A stretch of 64,000 bases of DNA from Brachynemurus nebulosus (Eukaryota > Arthropoda > Insecta > Neuroptera > Myrmeleontidae), in assembly GCA_035578155.1 (NCBI GenBank), contig JAPWDM010000003.1:19618916-19682915 (forward strand), given 5' to 3'. Positions 41,555 through 53,794 of this stretch are shown in pieces. The notes under the pieces are model-generated. The model made no database searches and had not been told where the DNA came from. It was given only the letters and a program-made list of their open reading frames with translations. How positions within the stretch are numbered: the stretch's first letter is position 1; the number at the start of each line of letters is the position of its first letter. Position numbers and translations under genes: made by a program.

Positions 41555-42484
41555 TTAACCATAGATTCATACGTTGGTCTACGAGAAACGTTAATCATAC
41601 ATCGTCGTAAATTTAATGAGTGGGCTTTTTACCGAGAATTTTAGACTTTATTTGCAAAAAACAATTTTTTACATAACAATACTACAAAAGGGAAGAAAAT
41701 ATGTAAAAAACTTGCATTTGGAAAAAGTTTTTAACATAAATATTTATTAATTTTTTCAATCTTTTTATCAAAGCATATTTTTAATATAAAAATTTAAAAA
41801 TAGATAAATACATCAATTGTATCATAAGACATGTTTTTCAAATAATTAATTTATGAACTATTATTGGTCAGTGGACATGTGTGACTTTACAGAAAGTGAA
41901 ATTTCTCGGTCACAAATATTTCCGTAGATATGTAGTTATTTCCTCATTAGGCACATTCGTAAATTTTCTAGAACTTGTTAGTTATTTTTCGAGTAAGATC
42001 TCAAGAAATGATAAAAATTAAAATATTTTCCTACAAAATAAATTGTTAATCTTTTGAAATGCATTTGAAATAGATTCGTTAGTTTTCGATTCAATATATT
42101 AAAACTTCAACATTATGTCGTCTTTATAGGTCAAACAGCTGTAATCACCTTTTACGTTATCAATATCATTGAATAAATTAATTATAACATCCATATCTTT
42201 AATAAATTTTAGAAAAATTAGGAAATCTTTTATATGTAAAGTACAAACTCTTAAAAAAAAACATACGTTAATCATATATCGTCGTCAAATTTACGAGTTA
42301 CTATTTTAATATAAACAAAACGACAGCAACTATAAGCAAAACTGATTGCGTCTTCTGTGTTATCAGAACAAATAAATTAGATAACAGAAGTTTCAAAGCA
42401 GGCAGCAAACTACAAGTTGTAGTATTGGAGCAGGTAGAGAAGTTTGATCGTCAATTTTACATGTACGTATGATTCTAGGGTTAA
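41555..42484 (-). mobile_element. piggyBac-like MITE, copy 3 (inverted, more diverged)
   Basis: TTAA at 41555-41558 and 42481-42484. The left end CCATAGATTCATACGTTGGT is the inverse of the right end of copies 1 and 2, and the right end is CGTATGATTCTAGGG. It aligns with the other copies throughout but has more substitutions and has lost part of the CGTCAAAACGACGT subterminal motifs, so it is older. The 31-codon frame is still open. Confidence 0.8.
42099..42194 (-). pseudogene. 31-codon open frame inside piggyBac-like MITE copy 3
   Basis: Starts MDVIINLFND and keeps the same length and stop as the frames at 3656 and 11114, despite the greater divergence of this copy. About five residues differ from copy 1, mostly conservative (Arg/Lys, Ile/Met), with no indel. 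Confidence 0.35.
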
Positions 42485-42626
42485 AAACATTTTTCTATAT
42501 AGAAGTTTGCTCTAGATGTTATACATATATAATATATTATTAAACAATATCACCATATAAAAATGAATAAAAACAAATTATTCTCCAAATATTATAATAA
42601 AAATAAAAAAATGTAATTTTTATAAA

Positions 42627-42815
42627 ACGCCATTAAACGAGAAAAAACACAGTAGTAACAACTTCAATTCCGCTGTCATGAATTTCTTCAAAACCCCATT
42701 TCATACATACATATACTTGTGTACCCTGTGGCTCATCAAAACATTTCGGATTCAGGTTCTATGCAACGAATAGAGAACTTAAATATCCAGTGTAATTTTA
42801 ACACATGTGCATCTG
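42627..42815 (+). repeat. Dispersed repeat, uninterrupted copy 2
   Basis: Aligns with 15176-15258 joined directly to 16134-16240: TAAACGAGAAAAAACAC, CTGTCATGAATTTCTTCAAA, then GTACCCTGTGGCTCATCAAA. It shows the pre-insertion state of the 15-kb locus. Confidence 0.65.
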
Positions 42816-45800
42816 CATAGTTGTTTGTTTGTTTGTTATTATTTAACTTTAGAATAGGCTATATTTGTTATTTGTTCGTTGCATTACACTATAGATCCGA
42901 AACAGTTTGTTGAGCCGCATTGTATAACATAATAAAATAAAAAAATTAATATATACTTGTCTCCTGCCTTAACATTATACATATACAATTTTATTATACT
43001 ATACCGTTCGTATGTGAAGGTGTACCCAGACCCACTTATGTTGCGTACAAGTACTCACTCGTTCATACTTACTATTTATTATATGTGTATTCGCTTTTCA
43101 TATTTAACATGAATGACAGACGTTGAAATATATGCAATCAACATAACGTTCATAACGTGTAATGTATGTGGTATGAAAAATGATTTGTACGTAATTAAAT
43201 ATATGTAAATAGAGGAAATATTGTGTAGATACCGTATACAGTAAGTCCTCAGCATTGGTATACCAGAAATTTAAAACAATGCAAGGGCGTATCTGACTAA
43301 TTATGGAAGATTACTTCAAAATAATGTCGAAAATAAAGATAAAAAAATGCTTAAATTAGTGAAGCTTAAATTAAGTAGTGGAAAAATTAATTTACTTTGT
43401 GTTGTGCGAAAATGTTCATTAGTTGTCAGTTACGTACATTCTTTAAATGTTTAAATAGTAAAAAGTATTATTTTATAACTAGGAGAAAAAATTGTTGATT
43501 TTTTAAAACAGGTAACCTTAGTGGCGGTAGTGTTGAACTATAAGAAAACGTAATGTAATAAAACATTTTTAATCACAACGTTAACAGCTAAAAAAATTAC
43601 TTTTTTATTAATTTTTTAAATTAAATAAAAACTAACTGACTCGTGCCAATATTTCGGGCAATATCATAAATAAAAAGATTTTAAGTGAAAAGGAACATTA
43701 ACTTTACCGTCAAAATTTAGTTACCGTATCAGAGTAACCTTCCAGTATAGCATGGGCTATTGTTAAACCTATTGTCAATAGGTGACACCTTCTACTTTTT
43801 TTAAACAATATGTAGATAACTCCAACCGACAGCTGCGGTACATGTTAGCTAAACAGATTATCAACAGATGACGTCTTCGACATTTTCTTTAACCAAATTT
43901 TTTTTTTTTTAACAAAAATATTTCAAAGTATTTATTTTTTCTCATTAGCGGGAAACGTAATCTGTAAAATGATGTCTCAGTCATTCATTCTAACGACGTA
44001 TTAAGGGAGATAAGTATGGTGTACCGAAAAAAAAAAAACAACTTTGAGAAAGTAGTTAGGATGAACTAGGTCGTCACTAGCATCATCACCGTAAACACTA
44101 CAAATATTTCTCGTTAAATCAACGGCATTAGTCCTTTTTTAAACACGTATAACATGACATGATGTTCTTTGATGTCGAAGATTGCTCATTATTACTGACA
44201 AAAAACATTATTTAAACACTGTTTAAAGATGTATGATACAAGCAACACTATCGGCCTAACACTAACATGTTGTTGCATGTTTCGTTTGCGGTTGCTACTT
44301 GAAGAAATATAAAATGTTTTTCCGAGGTAAGTCTGTATCTAACCATTTCCGTTTCCCAAGTTGTCTCTTTGTAAAATTTTAAGTTGTTGGGGTAAACTCA
44401 ACAATTCACCCCATCAACGTGAAACTGCGGCGTAAAAGTGAGAGAAGCAAACATGTAAACAAGCACACTTCCGCTTTTATAATATCAGGGATTTTCATTA
44501 AAAATTTTTTTGTCTCTAAGCTTCGAATCTCTCAAGTACCTTATTAACTATGATGTATGATTACTATTGAATAAATAATAAGCGGTAAATAAAAATAAAG
44601 GGCATAAGTATGGCAGAAAATCCATAATAGAATCAGACACCAACAAATACTTTGACAAATCCTGAATGTATTTAGACAACTACAAATACAAATTCACATT
44701 GGTACACAAACATTGGGGATCAATTGTACATACATAAATATGAAATTTCAGGATTGTAACATTTTATTTTTAATATGTAATTGTAATTTACATATTTTTT
44801 CCTTTTTAAGATTAAAAAATCTTGTTTTTATGAAAAAGAATTGTATTCATTTTAATTATATTTAAATAATACTGATCAACAAAATTTGTTACTCGGAATT
44901 AATTTTAATATTTTTCTGCGTTTTATATGGCTAAGTATTCATCAAAAAATATTTAAAGAATCTACTATATCGAATCTAAATTCAAAAATCGAAAATTTGA
45001 GATACCGCAAACCGAAGCGAATTGCAACATAACAAAAAAGATTATTTGTGAACTTGGTTTAAAAATACTAGACGTAAAAGCCGAACATATCTTCAATTTT
45101 TTAGAGAAATTCTAAATTACATTTCAATTGTAATTTTAGTTAATCCTAACAAACTCTGATTTATCATAGATTAGAAATTACTTGATTTTTTTTTGTTTTG
45201 TTATTATAATAAAATAACCATGCTCGCATAAATTTTCAATATATTAAAGAATACAGGTATTCGTAAAAGAAAAACAAAAAAATACGAGGTGGAGTTTGAA
45301 TTCGAACCAACAAAGGAACCAAGTGTGATGCTTATTAAGTTAATCGTGACCATTAAGGAGTTAGGAGTCGTTAGCGGCCTGAAAAGCTGTATATTTTAAA
45401 TTTTTTTGACAGTAGTTTAGCTTGTTTTTAGTTTGTTTTATAAAAGAGTTACCTATTATATTATTTATGTTTTAACTTTATTTGGCAAAAATTAAAAGAA
45501 AAATATCTATTGTAGACCAAGTTATCGCTATATTTGTTGGACGCTGCCCGACAAGTCGTCTTTTTTTTCGGTGACCATCATAACATTTTACTGTTTGATC
45601 TAAAATCAACCAAACAAAAAAGGAAAAATCACTATAGTTAGTCTACAATAGAATATTTTTTAATTATTGTCAAATCAAGTTAAAACGTAATATAACTTTG
45701 TGTTATTTGTTTTATAAATTACTTTAAAATGCTCTACCCTAAACGTCGCTGACTAGCCTAAACTATAATAAGAAAATTTGAAAGTCCTAGCGATGTGCTA

Positions 45801-45992
45801 AAAGGAAAAGGATGTAGCAGGAATAAAAAGGCCACAGTATTACAAAGATAAACTTGTGGTGCCTTAATTTAAAAAGAAATCAATAAGACTTTCAAAATAT
45901 TATATTAATAACACTAAAACGAAAAATAAACTTACAATATATAATTTATACTTAAATACTTATATACCTAAAATTACTAAATTCTTATATAC
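42816..45992. other. Intergenic sequence downstream of the LRR gene, no gene seen
   Basis: About 3.2 kb of AT-rich DNA. GTGACACCTTCTAC / GATGACGTCTTCGAC blocks near 43785 and 43867 look like a short duplication. The stretch from about 45480 to 45992 may be 3' untranslated sequence of the LRR gene (TTTATT, an AATAAA on the minus strand, lies near 45479), but this is unproven. Confidence 0.4.
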
Positions 45993-48038
45993 TTAAAATT
46001 TTAAATCTACTAAAAGATGAAAACTTCTTGGACCATATCTTGAAACTGGAAATGCTGTTTGAAATAATTTAAAAAAATGTTCGCTCAATTTGATATCTTC
46101 AACGCATTCGCTGTAACGATCATCGAAAACACATCGTATCAAAGGCGGATCAATTTTCGCCGGTAAATTGCTAATAAACGATAAAAGGCAATGACATTGC
46201 CAAGGATTCTCATCAATTAATACAATTTCGACCGATGTCGATGCAAATGTATCCGGACTTAGAAATGTTAATCGATTTTTTATCAGACTCACGCGTGTTA
46301 AATTCAAATATAAAAATGTGTTAATACTAATATATTTCAATCGGTTGTCCGTTAAATCGACCAATCGCAAGTTGTATAAAGATTTGAATAATTCATCTGG
46401 TAATATTTCCAATTGATTCCCTTGCAATCCAAGGAAATATAAATTTCGTAAATTATTAAATATTCTTGACGGAAGCGTGGTTATCCGATTCGAAATGAGT
46501 GACAACATGGTTAATTGAGTTAAATTTGAAAAAATTCCCTCTGGTAATTCAGTTATGTGGTTCTCTGTTAAGTCTAACATCTCTAATTTCGACAAACGAC
46601 TAAATGTGCCCGCCTCTAATGTTCGAATACTGTTGCTACTGAGATATAATTCTTTCAGCTGCTGTAAAACTAAAAACGTTTGTTTTTTTAGAACTGTTAA
46701 ACGATTATTGTTCAAAACAAGTCGATCGATTTTTCGCGATTGACTAAAATCTAACCGAAAAGTTTCTTCAGATATTTCGTTGATTTCACAGTGACTTAAA
46801 TCCAAATAACGTAAAGATATCATATTTTTAAAGTAGTTCGCCAAATTTTGTACATTAAATTTATTTTCGGATACAATTAACGTTTCTAAGTATTTTAAAT
46901 GATCAAATGCTGTTTTTGGAAGTTCCGTCAGTCCGTTAAATTGCACATTTAAATGGCGTAATTTTTTATTCGATGCAAAAACATCATTTTGGATTTCATC
47001 CAGTTCATTTCGATTTAATAATAACATTTCTAAATTGATCATATTTTTAAGGAAATTGTTGTCGATTTTTGATATCTGGTTAGTGGTTAAATGTAAAACA
47101 ATCAAGTTTCGCGCAACATTTGCTGGTAAGTATGGCAGCGCTTGTAATTGGCAAGATTTCAGAGCTAAGTATTTTAAATTCGTTAAGTATATGAAAGAAT
47201 TATTTGTTAAACTTATTCCATAATTATTTGATAAATCGAGAATTTCTAAATTTGTTAAATGATAGAATGTACTATTTGGGACTTGCTCGATCAAATTTCC
47301 AGCTAACGATAATGCCACTAATTTACTAGCACTATTTTTTTGATTAGATTTTTTATCTGGTTTATTTATGAATTTAAATCGATGCAACGCCGCACGTTTT
47401 CTATTATATTTTGCAATCAATACTTCCAAATTTGGAAGACAATCGTACTGATAAAAACAACTGTCAGATCTGATTGTAACACCATTGTATCTAATATCCA
47501 GATACTTTAGATTACGCAGTTCATGTACGTTATTCAAAATAAAATCTAAATTTTCAATATTGTTTCTATTTAAATCTAAAACTTTCAATTTTGTTAACGG
47601 CGAAAATTGAAGCGGTGGTACTGTTACTAATTCATTTTTAGATAAATCTAACACTTCCAAATTACGCAGTGGTTTAAACGCCAACATGTATATGTTCCAT
47701 AATCCATTTTCTCGAAGGATCAAATTAACTAACGACTCTAATGATGTAAATATATCTGCTGGTATTACATCAATTTTACATTTTGATAAATTTAATTGTT
47801 TTAATTTTGTTAAATTTAAAAACGCGTTTGATGTGATCGTTTGAAGGTTTTTGTTTTCACTTAAATCCAAGGAAATCAAATGATTCAAGTTGCGGAACGC
47901 ATTGTTGTTGATTGTTGATAACTGGGTACCGGTTATTCGAAGATATTCAGAATTCTCTCTCGCCGAAATTCTAAGGTCATTTTCATTGAGAGAACGTCGG
48001 TGAGAATCAATTACAATTTGATAGTATGTTCCATTTTC
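45993..48038 (-). CDS. Secreted leucine-rich-repeat protein, main (3') exon
   Basis: A long exon that opens after a minus-strand acceptor TTCTTGTAG (AG at 48040-48039) with GAA AAT GGA in phase 0 and runs to TAA at 45993, 681 codons. Joined to the exon at 53795-53968 it gives about 739 residues. It has roughly 20-22 LRRs of the typical 24-residue extracellular type (LxxLxLxxNxIxxIPxxxFxxLxx), an irregular insert after the sixth repeat (SDSCFYQYDCLPNL, then a basic stretch), and a C-terminal LRR cap with NPWQCHC followed by two more cysteines. No transmembrane helix is visible, so it is probably secreted. Such proteins bind ligands or partner cells in insects, but I cannot assign a named gene. 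Codon use is strongly AT-biased, like the background. Confidence 0.85.
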   Translation of the reverse strand, partial: ENGTYYQIVIDSHRRSLNENDLRISARENSEYLRITGTQLSTINNNAFRNLNHLISLDLSENKNLQTITSNAFLNLTKLKQLNLSKCKIDVIPADIFTSLESLVNLILRENGLWNIYMLAFKPLRNLEVLDLSKNELVTVPPLQFSPLTKLKVLDLNRNNIENLDFILNNVHELRNLKYLDIRYNGVTIRSDSCFYQYDCLPNLEVLIAKYNRKRAALHRFKFINKPDKKSNQKNSASKLVALSLAGNLIEQVPNSTFYHLTNLEILDLSNNYGISLTNNSFIYLTNLKYLALKSCQLQALPYLPANVARNLIVLHLTTNQISKIDNNFLKNMINLEMLLLNRNELDEIQNDVFASNKKLRHLNVQFNGLTELPKTAFDHLKYLETLIVSENKFNVQNLANYFKNMISLRYLDLSHCEINEISEETFRLDFSQSRKIDRLVLNNNRLTVLKKQTFLVLQQLKELYLSSNSIRTLEAGTFSRLSKLEMLDLTENHITELPEGIFSNLTQLTMLSLISNRITTLPSRIFNNLRNLYFLGLQGNQLEILPDELFKSLYNLRLVDLTDNRLKYISINTFLYLNLTRVSLIKNRLTFLSPDTFASTSVEIVLIDENPWQCHCLLSFISNLPAKIDPPLIRCVFDDRYSECVEDIKLSEHFFKLFQTAFPVSRYGPRSFHLLVDLKF

Positions 48039-48255
48039 CTACAAGAATAGAGTATATGCTTTAGGGGATCTTTTAGTCTATAGAGCGAAAATTTCAGTTT
48101 TTTTTTATGAAGTAATGGCTACTTTTTTTACAAACATAAATTTTCATACAAATATAAAGAAAATACAAGGACTTCTAGCGATTTAACTATAGCTATGCAA
48201 ACAATTAATGTTCTGGTTGACATGATTTTGAGATTTGTGTTCATCTGTAACCCAA

Positions 48256-48745
48256 AAAAAAAAAACGTCGTGAGCAGCGGGGCCCCATCACGGAAGTCGA
48301 ATTTTTCCCTTCATCTTCGGTATTGAATATCTACAAGCGAAATGTGATTGAAAGTCTACAAGCGATTTGTCATTTTGGTGGTTTCGAAACTGATGATGAG
48401 TGTCCGGCTGATCGGGGTTTTAAACCCTATAGGTTTTTTAAGAACTGAATCTCAGTAAATTTCAATTTTGTGCTGAGAGCAGTTAGCAGGAAAAAAGCTA
48501 ACACAATTTGTACGAGGGCATTCCTACACATGCTTATCCGCAAATTGCCTTTGTTTTATTTTTAAATATTAAAAAGGACCTTAAATAGTAAACCGGAAGG
48601 CCTTTATGAAGATATTTTTTCTTTCCAAAAAAATTCAAAATTTCTATTTTATAAATAAAAATCCAAAGTTCCTACTTTATAAATAAACAGTGACATTTAT
48701 ATCATTTTTAAATTACTTAATATTTATGTATTGCATTTGTTAAAA
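48256..48745 (+). repeat. Dispersed repeat family R1, copy 2
   Basis: Matches 6166-6680 in the same orientation, beginning ACGTCGTGAGCAGCGGGGCC. Differences are scattered substitutions and short indels. Confidence 0.65.
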
Positions 48746-48761
48746 AAAAAAGGAAGTTCAT

Positions 48762-51025
48762 TGTGCGCTATTCATAAAGAAAAGTTAAGATAACTCTAGG
48801 TTTGAACTTAGCAAAGTTAACGCTAAAACTTAACATTGCAATTCATAGAGAGATTTTAAATTTGGCCTAGTAAAAACAAGCTTGAAGTTAGTTATAATGA
48901 TACATTGTGAGGTGTATACAAGCTTTACAATTAATTCACCAATTGAAAGCAATCAGAGAAACGAAAAATGTTTGAACAGTAGTAGCGAGAAATACTTAAA
49001 TTAATGAAAATTCTATCAGTAAATATAATTAGAGTTTTTAATATTTTTGCCGTAATTAATAAAATAATACAAAAGTATATATAATAATGCATTTTAATTT
49101 AATTTATAACAAAAAGTATTAACGAAAAAATCTGTTTATTGAAAATTTAAATTTTTTTGGAAAATATTTAAACTCTTATAATGTCAGTACGTAATGAATG
49201 TCAGTATCGGCTATTTGTTTAAAATCACAACATAACGCTTTAGCAAATATATTTACAACTTTATGAATCAAGTGATATTATGTGACTATTTTAATATTAT
49301 TTTTTTAAAATGTGAATTGTCCTTAAAACATGTGTCTTAAATATACATATATAATATAATTGTGCTGTGTTTTTATTATATTAATGTCTATATGTACCTG
49401 CTTTAATGTAATTTGACTGTTTTATGTATAAAACCATAATAAAATATAAATTAAAACTAATATACTAAAATATTGGTTTATGTATTAAAAATTTTTACAA
49501 AAAGTGTAAAATAGATATAAATTTTGTTAATAATTTAGATTTTTATAATTTTAAACATAAACTGTAGTGCTTAAGTCCGTAAACATTCCAATGTGGTCTC
49601 GATACCGGAAAGAAGTTGGCGCCGAAAGTTGGAAAATCTTTCTGTTTTTTATATGGCTAAATTGCTCCCAAATTGCTCCTTTGGAATCAGTAATTGCTCC
49701 ACCTAGAACTTAATTACTTAATTAGTTATTTACAAACAAAAAAACTATTTTGTTTCACTATTTCTATTATCAAAATCTTGTCAAATAATGCATTTTTATA
49801 CAATTACTTTATATCAAAAAATTGCTCCCAATTTGCTCCATCTAATTTAAAAGTTAGTTATTAATTTCTCTGAATAATAATTAAAATAAAATACATTAAA
49901 ATAAAAAATATTATGAATTAGGTTATGTATTATTAAAACGTATAGGCAATCCATTAAACCTTTAAGTCATTTGCATATGTTTAAGGATAATTGAATTTTG
50001 ACAAGTTAAATAACATTATAAAAAAACAAAATATTTTAATAATTACTCAAAAAAATTAAGATTTAAGCTTTTAAATTAAACAGAGCAAACTGGGAGCAAT
50101 TTATTGACGTAAAGAAATTCTATAAAAAAATATTATTTTGGGAGATTTTGATAACTTAAATAACGGAAAAAAAATTTTTTTCTTTATAAATAACTAATTA
50201 AATAATTAAGTTTCAGGTGGAGCAATTACTGATTTCAAAGGAGCAATTTGGGAGCAGTTCAACTATATAAAAAACAAAAAGATTTTTCAACTTTCGGCGC
50301 TAACTTCTTTCCGGTGGTTTCGATAATTTTCAACATTTCTGTAGGAAAAACAATTAAAGGAAAATTTAAAAATAGATAACTAAAACTAAAGTATAGTAAA
50401 ACATTATGTTAAACTACCGTTTTGTTTATAAATATTTACATTAAAATAAATACTTTCACAAAAAATGTAAGTACATAGAAGGATTCAATCAAAATTTTCT
50501 ATTACAAAAGTAAGTAATAATTTCTTAGTTTTTCTGTTTTTCCACACATTTTTTAATTAGTTATCTATAAAATTGTAGTACTATCGTCAATCATATGCTG
50601 TAAATTGATATTTCTGTCGCGCATGAAAATTTTTTTGCAACTGAACATATTTGTTAGAGGTTGAATTACTTATAAAACTAAGATAATTTGATTCAATTTT
50701 TCTTTTAATTTACTTACAATTAAAATATTTATTACGTCAATACTTAATATAAATATTTAATTACATAATTATATTTTATATTTTTATTCGAAAAACTTCT
50801 TTCAAATTTAATAAAATGTTCAAATGTCAAAAAATTTCATGTAAATATACTTATATTTAAGATGGACTTAGGTCTGCCATCTGCTTATTTTAAATTTAAG
50901 TAAGAGATAAGATTGAACTTAGCGTTAAAACGGACCTAAAGTCGTCTATGAATAAGTTAAGTTTTATCATAGCTAAGATTGATCTTAGATTTATCTTAAA
51001 TCGTTTATGAATAGCGCAGAATAAT
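48762..51025. mobile_element. Inverted-repeat element of about 2.3 kb carrying a nested foldback
   Basis: The left end GTGCGCTATTCATAAA, followed by AGTTAAGATAA(C)TCTA, is inverted at the right end (TTTATGAATAGCGCAG). Subterminal TTAGCGTTAA / TTAACGCTAA and (T)AAGTTCAA motifs also face each other. No transposase is visible; the interior is AT-rich and interrupted at 49605-50314. Confidence 0.6.
49605..50314. mobile_element. Foldback element with possible long target duplication
   Basis: The ends CCGGAAAGAAGTTGGCGCCG and the inverse CGGCGCTAACTTCTTTCCGG begin arms of about 130 bp, including AATTGCTCCCAAATTGCTCC and its inverse. The flanks GGTCTCGATA (left) and GGTTTCGATA (right) look like a 9-10 bp duplication with one change, a length seen with Mutator-like and Foldback elements. 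Non-coding. Confidence 0.65.
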
Positions 51026-51153
51026 TGTTTTTAGCGAATTTCCAGAATTAGAAATTCAGCTATTACAGTAGGTATCATGATGCGACCTAAGCCAGAGACG
51101 ACAAGAGAAATATGTTTTGAGGTCCTCAGAATCCGAAAATGATATACACTAAA

Positions 51154-51157
<4 letters not shown>

Positions 51158-51213
<56 letters not shown>
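51158..51213. repeat. (TA)n microsatellite
   Basis: About 56 bp of TA repeats inside the LRR-gene intron. Confidence 0.95.
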
Positions 51214-51218
<5 letters not shown>

Positions 51219-52017
51219 AACACAATAACTCTCGAACGAAACATTTAATTTTTATGAAATTTGGTGAAAAGTTTCGAAATTCAAAACTCTTGGACGAGTT
51301 CGTTAGCCAGACATGTCGGATGCCCAGAAGTAGGTTCTTCGGGCATTTTTTGTCTACAAAATTAGTTTTTTGCTAGAAATAAGCAACTTTTCAAATTTTT
51401 TTTACACTAGTTGAAAGGACGAGGCAAATTACGTAAAAAATGTTTTTAAACCATTCCTCCAGGTTAATTCCTTTTCGAGAAAAACTAGGAAATATGTCCT
51501 TCTCCATTTCACTCGCACTCACAGTCTTTTTTTCTGTCTCATGTTTTACGAAGCTACTTTTGAAAAAAACGGGTTTATAGGTGACGTGTAGTGATTTTTT
51601 TAATCCAAGTTAACGGTTCAGTTATCTTCTATTTCTCTCGTAAAAGCCCCCATTGAGGAACGGCCCCCAATAGAAAAATAGTTTTGACATTTATATATTA
51701 ATGAAGTTATTTCTGAAAGAAACGTCTGATAACAAAAATTATTATTAATAGAATGATTGTTTTCCAATTTAAATTCACCTCGCATTTAATGTTTCCTTAC
51801 TTAATTAAAGAAATACATATATAAATTAAACAGTTTTTGCTGAATGTGTCTCTTTTGCGTTTGATCAATGCTTATTTATAGAAACACATGCCTTATAAAT
51901 TTCAACATTTTCTAGTTAATTTTCGAAGTTAGCGCAATAAAACTATACAAATAATTTTTATTAATCCAGTTAAGAGATTATAAGAGCTAAATCACCATTT
52001 TATCTAGTTTAAATATG

Positions 52018-52020
<3 letters not shown>

Positions 52021-52098
<78 letters not shown>
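52021..52098. repeat. (TA)n microsatellite
   Basis: About 78 bp of TA repeats inside the LRR-gene intron. Confidence 0.95.
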
Positions 52099-52099
<1 letters not shown>

Positions 52100-52485
52100 G
52101 TATGAATGTATTTCTATGGAGTACAGACATAACCTTTGTATGTAACTAAAATTATGTACGTAAAATGACAAAAAATTTATATTATAAATAACTATAGGAG
52201 TTTGTGAAATAAGACGATTTTTTTCTTGCATATTCCGATAGTCTAACCAGTAACTTAAATGTTAAACGCGTTTTTCTCGGAACTACAATTTTCAAATTTG
52301 CTACGCTTAAACTCGAATTAAAATTTAGTTTTCTGACAAAACATGGTATATGGTATACTAGTTTAAGTAAAATTAAAGGGAAGTACGTAAAATCGGAAGA
52401 TCAGGAGCGTTGGTAAACTTTTATTTGAGGGGTTGGTAAATATTATTTATTATATAAACAAGTACATATTATATATAAATAAGTA

Positions 52486-52921
52486 CAGTACGCTTCAAAA
52501 AGTAATCGAACACTCTCACCTCTGCAGCGGAGAGCGTGCCCACACTTTTGATACCGCACTGTACTTAATGTTGTGGTACACTGCCGTGTTAAAAGTGTGG
52601 GATGTCTTGTACTGTACCTATTTAAGCGAGCGCGTGTTGGAGTTAAATGTCAAGATTTGTACGTCCACAAAATAAGTACAGTATGCTTCAAAAAGTGATC
52701 GAACATTCTCAACCCGGGGGGTGCCCACACTTTTGGCGCCGTACTGTACTTAATGTTATGGTACCCTGCCGTGTCAAAAGTGTGGCACCACCCCCCGGGT
52801 GAAAGTGTTCGATCACTTTTTGAAGCGTACTGTACTTATTTTGTGGACGTACAAATTTTGACATTTGTCTCCAACACGCGCTCGCTTAAATAAGTCCAGT
52901 ACGCTTCAAAAAGTGGTCGGA
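52486..52921. mobile_element. Composite of Tc1-like ends in direct and inverted orientation
   Basis: The motif ACAGTACGCTTCAAAAAGT then (A/G)ATCGAACA occurs at 52486 (+), 52677 (+, one change), inverted near 52803-52836, and again at about 52893 (+). ACACTTTTG(G/A) blocks and TTTAAGCGAGCGCGTGTTGG with its inverse (52621, 52872) make the region one large folded-back structure. CAGT-type ends after TA suit a Tc1/mariner MITE. No transposase. Confidence 0.6.
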
Positions 52922-52944
52922 CACCTCGACACAGGAGGGCCGAG

Positions 52945-53400
52945 CAAGATCCAGCGAAAATCGTTTTTCCCCGTCTACTCCCTCCAAATCATCCTAGGAA
53001 GCTGAATTTTGGATATGTTGTAGATAATTGACCGAAACATTATTTCCAACGGGTTTGGAAAAGTTTCATTGCTTTTCCGTCCCCCACCACCCCCTTAAAG
53101 GTTGGGTCGGATCCAAAATTTGACCACACTTTGATAGTATTGTTGTGCATCGGAATGAGCCCCATTTACCAAATTCGAGCTCTTAACTTCGATAGGGGGG
53201 CCCTACACATATTAAAAGGTAGCAGGAAGGTATATATATATATATACAGCGGATAGCGCCGAAAACGGATAGCGCCCCTACTCTCACCTCTCGCCATTCT
53301 TATCGTATAGGCTGTATATATATATATAAGTCTGTACATATATAAGCCTAATTTTTTCAAGGAAAAATTCGACTAATAATTTTTTCAAGGAAAAATTTGA
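52945..53400 (+). repeat. Dispersed repeat family R2, copy 2
   Basis: Same block order as 7380-7860, including AGATCCAGCGAAAATCG, AGGGGGGCCCTACACA and CGGATAGCGCCCCTACTCTC, again with a short TA tract (53231-53246) before the last block. Confidence 0.65.
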
Positions 53401-53794
53401 CTAAAAAATAAATAGATGCAGGTTTAAAAGGTAATTTTGACAGGAATTAAAAAAATGGCGACTGTTTGAAAAATAGTCCTATTTATCCAATCGAAACTTT
53501 CGATTGGATAAATAGAACACAAAATATCATGTCAACCAGCTTGGAAAATGTAGTTTTAAGAAAAAGGTATTTAAAGTATAATATCTGATACTTAAAGCTA
53601 TCGCACTAAAGTGACTTTGTGAATTTTCAAAATTTTTAAATTGCCTTTTGAGGACATATTTTTAACAGTCTATAACATTCAGAAAATGAAGCAAAAAAAA
53701 AAATTATAAAATTTTAATAAATTCTAGACTATAGTAGACTGTCTTAAAACCAAACAAAACAAAAAAGTCATAATATTATCTCATTTTTACTTAC

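Larger units (their letters stand above)
48039..53794 (-). other. Intron of the LRR gene (predicted), filled with repeats
   Basis: Predicted 5,756-bp phase-0 intron: donor GTAAGT at 53794-53789 and acceptor TTCTTGTAG at 48047-48039. It contains repeat R1 copy 2, a 2.3-kb inverted-repeat element with a nested foldback, two TA microsatellites, a Tc1-like composite and repeat R2 copy 2. No other coding exon was found in it. Confidence 0.65.
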
